Assembly (NCBI GenBank): GCA_946479335.1
Contig: CAMLFP010000026.1
Coordinates: forward strand, 1-25,879
Origin: an uncultured Archangium sp.
GTDB taxonomy: Bacteria; Myxococcota; Myxococcia; Myxococcales; Myxococcaceae
DNA length: 25,879 nt
Reading direction: 5' to 3'
Both the position numbers and the translations under genes were made by a program. Below are positions 22,445 to 25,879 of the stretch, piece by piece. The notes beneath the pieces were generated by a model, which worked only from the letters and a program-made list of their open reading frames with translations, was not told where the DNA came from and made no database searches. The first letter of the stretch is position 1. Each line of letters opens with the position of its first letter.

Positions 22445-23764
22445 TCACTCCTTCGTCGGCGCGCGAGCAGTGTTGCGGCCCTCGAGCCCCGGCAGGCCGT
22501 TCAAGTACGCGAGCGCGATCTTCAGCTGGTAGTCGCCCACCGCGTCGCTCACCGGCCAGGGCTTCAAGTTCGGCGGCAGGGAGGCCTTGAGGGTGCTGAG
22601 CTCCGGCAGCGCGGCCTCGCCCTTGAAGTGACGCTTCAGGTCCTTCTCGCGGAGCTGCTGCGCGTTGCCCGCCGAGCCGCCCTCCGTCTCCGGGACGATG
22701 AAGTCGGGGATGATGCCGGTCTCCTGGATGCTGCGGCCCGACGGCGTGAAGTAGCGCGCGATGGTCAGCTTGAGGCCCGAACCGTCTTCCATCTCGATGA
22801 CCGTCTGCACGCTGCCCTTCCCGAACGTGGGGATGCCCATCAGCGTGGCGCGGTGGTGGTCTTGCAGCGCGCCCGCCACGATTTCAGAGGCCGACGCACT
22901 GCCCGCGTTCACGAGGATGACGACCGGGTAGTTCTTCTCGGTGTCGCGGTCCTTCGACTTCTCCTCGGTGTACTGCGAGGCCGAGCGCCCGCGCGTGCTG
23001 ACGATGGGCAGCCCGCCGGGGAGGAACCGGTCGCTGATGGCGATGGCCTGGTCCAACAGCCCGCCGGGGTTGTTGCGGAGGTCCAACACCAGGCCGCGCA
23101 GCTCGCGCCCGCCGTTCTGCGCGCGGAGCTTCTCCAACTCCTTGAAGAGCGACGCGTCGGTGCGCTCCTGGAAGTTCTTCACCTTCACGTGGCCGATGCC
23201 GTCGTAGAGCGCGCTCTCCACCGACGCGATGCGGATGTGGTCTCGGATGATGGCGAACTCGCGCGGCGCCGCGAAGCCGTCGCGCATGATGGTCAGCAGC
23301 ACCTTCTTGCCCGCGGGCCCGCGCATCTTCTGGGTGGCGCGCGCGACCTCCATGTTGCGCGTCGACTCGTCGTCGATCTTCAGCACGATGTCGCCGCTCT
23401 TGATGCCCGCGCGCTGCGCCGGCGTGTCGTCGATGGGCGTCACCACCACCAGGTTGTCGTCGCGCCGGGAGATCTCGATGCCCAGCCCGCCGAACTCACC
23501 CGAGGTGTCGATCTTCATCTCCTTGAAGACGTCGGGCGGCATGAACTGCGTGTGCGGGTCGAGCGTGTCGAGCATGCCCTTGATGGCGCCGTGCATGAGC
23601 TGCTTCTCATCGACCGGCTCGACGTAGTTGTTCTGCACGTACGACAGCACCCGGGCGAAGAGCTCGAGCTGCTTGTAGGTGGCCTCCGAGCGATTGACCG
23701 GCTGTGGGCCCTCCGCAAAGGCGAGAGCACTCAGGAGCGAGACGCACAGCACGACGACACGCAT
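22445..23764 (-). CDS. ctpA: C-terminal processing peptidase (S41A, CtpA/Prc type)
   Basis: A 439-residue periplasmic serine protease. The signal peptide ends near ALAFA (residue 17). A helical region with VQNNYVEPVD and TLDPHTQFM leads into a PDZ domain (about 90-175: GGLGIEISRRDDNLVVVTPI, GDIVLKIDD). The protease core has LDLRNNPGG and the Ser-Lys-Gln site: S291 in NAGSASASE, K316 and Q320 in FGKGSVQ. CtpA trims C-termini of envelope proteins and often degrades murein hydrolases. It sits directly downstream of a murein endopeptidase, a natural candidate substrate (inference). ATG at 23764 is preferred to an upstream GTG because the signal peptide begins there. No ribosome site is obvious. 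Confidence 0.94.
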   Translation of the reverse strand: MRVVVLCVSLLSALAFAEGPQPVNRSEATYKQLELFARVLSYVQNNYVEPVDEKQLMHGAIKGMLDTLDPHTQFMPPDVFKEMKIDTSGEFGGLGIEISRRDDNLVVVTPIDDTPAQRAGIKSGDIVLKIDDESTRNMEVARATQKMRGPAGKKVLLTIMRDGFAAPREFAIIRDHIRIASVESALYDGIGHVKVKNFQERTDASLFKELEKLRAQNGGRELRGLVLDLRNNPGGLLDQAIAISDRFLPGGLPIVSTRGRSASQYTEEKSKDRDTEKNYPVVILVNAGSASASEIVAGALQDHHRATLMGIPTFGKGSVQTVIEMEDGSGLKLTIARYFTPSGRSIQETGIIPDFIVPETEGGSAGNAQQLREKDLKRHFKGEAALPELSTLKASLPPNLKPWPVSDAVGDYQLKIALAYLNGLPGLEGRNTARAPTKE

Positions 23765-23830
23765 GCGCCGAAGTGTCGCGCGAGAGCCGCGCCGGTGACA
23801 ACCCACCGGAGCAACCGGGCCTTCAGAAGG

Positions 23831-24961
23831 TCAGGACTTGGGCGGCGGCGCGGGCGGCAGGCAGCGCGGCGGCACCACCTGCGGGGGCGGTACGGGGCAG
23901 CTGGTGCACGGCCCCCGGAGCGGGATGTTCAGCGTGCGGCCCACGCGCAGGCTGGTGTTCGTCATGCCGTTGGCCTTCTGGATCAGCTTCACGCCCGAGT
24001 TGTATTTGACGGCCAGCCCACCGAGCGTGTCGCCGCTCCGCACCCGGTGGATGACCATGTTCTGATCAGGCTGCTTCGCCAGCAGCGGCGCGATGCGGCG
24101 GCCGAGCTCCTGGCTGCGCCCCGCGAAGTACCGCACGTGGAAATGATCCCGATGCCCACGCGCGTGGCGGATCATCGACGCCGCGCCCGCGTGGAAGAGG
24201 CGGTCGAGCCACGCCTTGTCTTCGCCGTTCTTGAGCGCGTGGTCGTAGAGCCGCGCCTGCACGCGCTTGTCGACGAGGATGAACTGCACGTCGCCGTGCA
24301 CCAGCAGCGCCTTCACCAGCGCCCAGTTGACCGCGAGATCCATCGCGTCGATGCGGCGCGCGGGCAGGTTCCCCGGGTCGACGCCACGGGCGAAATAGAA
24401 GCCGAGATCTGCGTCGCGCCCGGCCTGATGGCTCTGGTGCGGGCGGAGGTAGCCGCCGTTCTTCGCGCCGATGTGATTCACCCGCAGCGGCGGCGCATCG
24501 GCGAACTGCGCGTGCACGTCTTCCGCGGCCGCGGTGAGGAAGTCGACGGTCTCCTGCGTGCCCCACGCGCGGTTGGCGTCCACCACGTGACACGACTCGC
24601 TCTCGGTGAGCTGCACGCCGTTGATCAGCCGGCCCGCTTCGGTGAGCCCCACGCTGATCGACCCGAGCGCGGAGGGGTCGTTGACCCACTTCTCCAGCAG
24701 CAGCTCGTCGGAGAGATCCGCCGAGTAGCGCAGGCCCCCGTCACCCACGTCGGCCTGCTCCGCCTCGGTGAACTCGCCCTCATCGGGCCCCTCGTCATCG
24801 GCCTCGAGGGCGTCGGCGAGCGCGCCCGCGTCGAACGCCTCCTCGAGCGCCGGGCCCGCGTCTGCCGGCGCGACGAGGTCGGCCCCGGCGTCCTGAGCGA
24901 ACGCGGCACACGAGAACACCAGGGCGAGGAGAAGGCCGGCGCGGATCAACAGGCCATGCAT
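23831..24961 (-). CDS. mepA: M74 murein endopeptidase (MepA-like) with C-terminal LysM domain
   Basis: A 376-residue exported peptidoglycan hydrolase. The signal peptide ends at about AFA (22); Cys18 in VFSC leaves lipidation possible. Residues 25-75 are an acidic Ala/Asp/Glu linker. The catalytic domain (about 95-298) has the MepA zinc motifs: H175, H178 and D183/D185 in HQSHQAGRDAD, and H270, H273, H275 in HRDHFHVRY. MepA cuts D-Ala-meso-DAP cross-links and is insensitive to penicillin. A LysM domain follows (about 303-348: IHRVRSGDTLGGLAVKYNSG), which binds glycan strands and is not part of E. coli MepA; the end is a Pro/Cys-rich tail. It lies between an alpha/beta hydrolase gene (22 bases above) and ctpA (66 bases below). 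Confidence 0.92.
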   Translation of the reverse strand: MHGLLIRAGLLLALVFSCAAFAQDAGADLVAPADAGPALEEAFDAGALADALEADDEGPDEGEFTEAEQADVGDGGLRYSADLSDELLLEKWVNDPSALGSISVGLTEAGRLINGVQLTESESCHVVDANRAWGTQETVDFLTAAAEDVHAQFADAPPLRVNHIGAKNGGYLRPHQSHQAGRDADLGFYFARGVDPGNLPARRIDAMDLAVNWALVKALLVHGDVQFILVDKRVQARLYDHALKNGEDKAWLDRLFHAGAASMIRHARGHRDHFHVRYFAGRSQELGRRIAPLLAKQPDQNMVIHRVRSGDTLGGLAVKYNSGVKLIQKANGMTNTSLRVGRTLNIPLRGPCTSCPVPPPQVVPPRCLPPAPPPKS

Positions 24962-24983
24962 TCCCCCAGAAACGCGGGGACCG

Positions 24984-25856
24984 TCAAGTCTCGAGCAGCT
25001 TTTTTTCCGCGGCGAAATTCACCACGCGCGCGATGAGGTCTCGCGGGAACTCGAGCTGTGGGAGGTGCCCGTACCCTTCCACCACGTCGACGCGGCCGAA
25101 CTCCGGCGGGAAGTTGCGGCGGAAGAAGTCGGGCGCGCTCTTCGGCAGCAGCTTCTCCTGGCCGCCCCACACCAGCAGCGTGGGCACGCGCAGCGACGCG
25201 AGCTCGCCCTCCTTCAACATGTCGGAGAGCTTGATGGTCTTCGCGAGGTGCTTCACCGCTGGAGTGGAGAGCATCGCGCGCGTCACGCCGGGGAAGCGCA
25301 GCATGATGGGCTTGGGCTGCGCGAAGACCTTGTGGAGGAACGCGCGCACCTGCTCGTCACTGCGCGCGGCGAAGGCCTCCAGCACCACGTGCATCTCGCC
25401 CGACGTCGCCGGCGCTCCCGCAGGCGCGACGAGGACGGCCGCGTGCAGGGAGTCAGGGTGCGCCAGCAACTGGAAGAGCGACAGCGCGCCGCCCAGCGAG
25501 TTGCCCAGCAACACCACCTTCTCGCCGACCACCTCGTTGATGAACCGGCGCAGCACGTCGAAGTGCGCGTACACGTCGAGCGGCCCCGACATCGGCAACG
25601 GCGAGAAGCCGCAGCCCGGCAGGCTCAGCGCGTACACGCGGCTGAAGTGCTTCGCGAAGGGCGCGATGGTGAAGGTGAAGTTGTGCGCGTCGGCGCCAAG
25701 GCCGTGCAGCAGCACCAGCGGCGGGCCCTTCGCGCCGAACTCCGCCAGGTAGTAGTGCACCTCGGTGCCGCGCACCTGCGCGGTGAGGCTCTTCACGCCG
25801 CGCGAAATCAGCCCGCGCTTCTGCACCTGGTTGAGGAGGTTCCACAGCACGCTCAT
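24984..25856 (-). CDS. alpha/beta-fold hydrolase
   Basis: A 290-residue hydrolase of the alpha/beta fold. The oxyanion motif is HGLG (51-54), the nucleophile elbow GNSLGG has S120, and the catalytic His is H264 in GYGHLPQLE. The acid position after strand 6 reads WGGQEKLLP, so E234 would stand in for the usual Asp. The N-terminus (about 1-20) is amphipathic with no signal peptide, so the enzyme is probably cytosolic or membrane-associated. The substrate cannot be told; lipid or ester hydrolysis is typical. The ATG at 25856 overlaps a TGA in another frame as ATGA, pointing to a coupled gene above the window edge. It heads the run hydrolase, mepA, ctpA, CDF. Confidence 0.9.
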   Translation of the reverse strand: MSVLWNLLNQVQKRGLISRGVKSLTAQVRGTEVHYYLAEFGAKGPPLVLLHGLGADAHNFTFTIAPFAKHFSRVYALSLPGCGFSPLPMSGPLDVYAHFDVLRRFINEVVGEKVVLLGNSLGGALSLFQLLAHPDSLHAAVLVAPAGAPATSGEMHVVLEAFAARSDEQVRAFLHKVFAQPKPIMLRFPGVTRAMLSTPAVKHLAKTIKLSDMLKEGELASLRVPTLLVWGGQEKLLPKSAPDFFRRNFPPEFGRVDVVEGYGHLPQLEFPRDLIARVVNFAAEKKLLET

Positions 25857-25879
25857 GCGCGCACTTCTCGCATGAGTTC
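25853..25879 (-). CDS. 3' end of an upstream minus-strand gene (runs off the window)
   Basis: Eight open codons ending in TGA at 25855-25853 read Glu-Leu-Met-Arg-Glu-Val-Arg-Ala. The TGA shares ATGA with the start of the alpha/beta hydrolase gene, the overlap used repeatedly in this window. Too short to identify; it may be chance. Confidence 0.35.
   Translation of the reverse strand, partial: ELMREVRA

Noticed and set aside
22250..25036. 928-residue plus-strand open frame
   Set aside because: It crosses four convincing minus-strand genes and their boundaries, with His/Arg/Val-rich antisense composition.
1..25879. A defence island, phage, transposon or CRISPR system
   Set aside because: No transposase, integrase, cas, nuclease-helicase or toxin-antitoxin gene is seen, and composition is even across the window.

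Overview
This is a high-GC stretch of chromosome whose genes use mostly G or C at the third codon position. The gene content points to a Gram-negative deltaproteobacterium-type genome, most likely Myxococcota (Myxococcales). The pointers are many lipoproteins with Asp/Gly-Gly-rich linkers, cytoplasmic PAS kinases, an RpoH-type sigma factor with a long N-terminal extension, a PEGA-domain protein and a secreted expansin. This placement is an inference from gene style; no rRNA or tRNA gene is visible. Coding density is very high, no gap exceeds 300 bases, and I see no insertion sequence, phage, CRISPR array or tRNA-linked island.

Layout. 1-3302 (minus): the 5' end of a sigma-factor-like gene, then a two-gene signalling operon read from 3302 downward, a PAS-PAS-HisKA_2 kinase translationally coupled to a REC-PAS-HisKA kinase. 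3568-6171 (plus): a triple-repeat beta-helix lipoprotein and a lipoprotein that looks like a degenerate gluzincin peptidase. 6153-9611 (minus): a crotonase-fold enzyme, an expansin-like lipoprotein, the soluble transhydrogenase SthA and a MESH1-like HD hydrolase. 9630-10726 (plus): a small protein and a membrane protein, both unrecognised. 10730-11863 (minus): RpoH-like sigma factor, divergent from a DEAD-box RNA helicase with two C-terminal DbpA-type RNA-binding domains (11979-14231), which ends in a clear intrinsic terminator. 14349-15848 (plus): a TetR regulator with a perfect operator palindrome just before its start, coupled by ATGA overlaps to a cupin lipoprotein and a four-helix membrane protein. 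16079-25879 (minus): a processive GT2 glycosyltransferase with a near-consensus promoter, a secretin-less CpaC-N/BON protein, D-Ala-D-Ala ligase (ddl), a PEGA-domain membrane protein with a long K/E tail, and a run of alpha/beta hydrolase, murein endopeptidase with LysM, C-terminal processing protease and CDF cation transporter.

How the genes fit together. Much of the 16-26 kb part concerns the cell envelope: peptidoglycan precursor synthesis (ddl), peptidoglycan cutting (MepA-LysM), envelope proteolysis (CtpA) and polysaccharide synthesis (GT2). The most thought-provoking unit is sthA plus the MESH1-like hydrolase. A transhydrogenase that balances NADPH and NADH is coupled by a 4-base overlap to a homologue of an enzyme reported to hydrolyse both ppGpp and NADPH. 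Second are an expansin that seems to have lost two of three cellulose-contacting aromatics, and the self-contained TetR-cupin-membrane-protein operon. Most of the window is otherwise ordinary chromosomal housekeeping.
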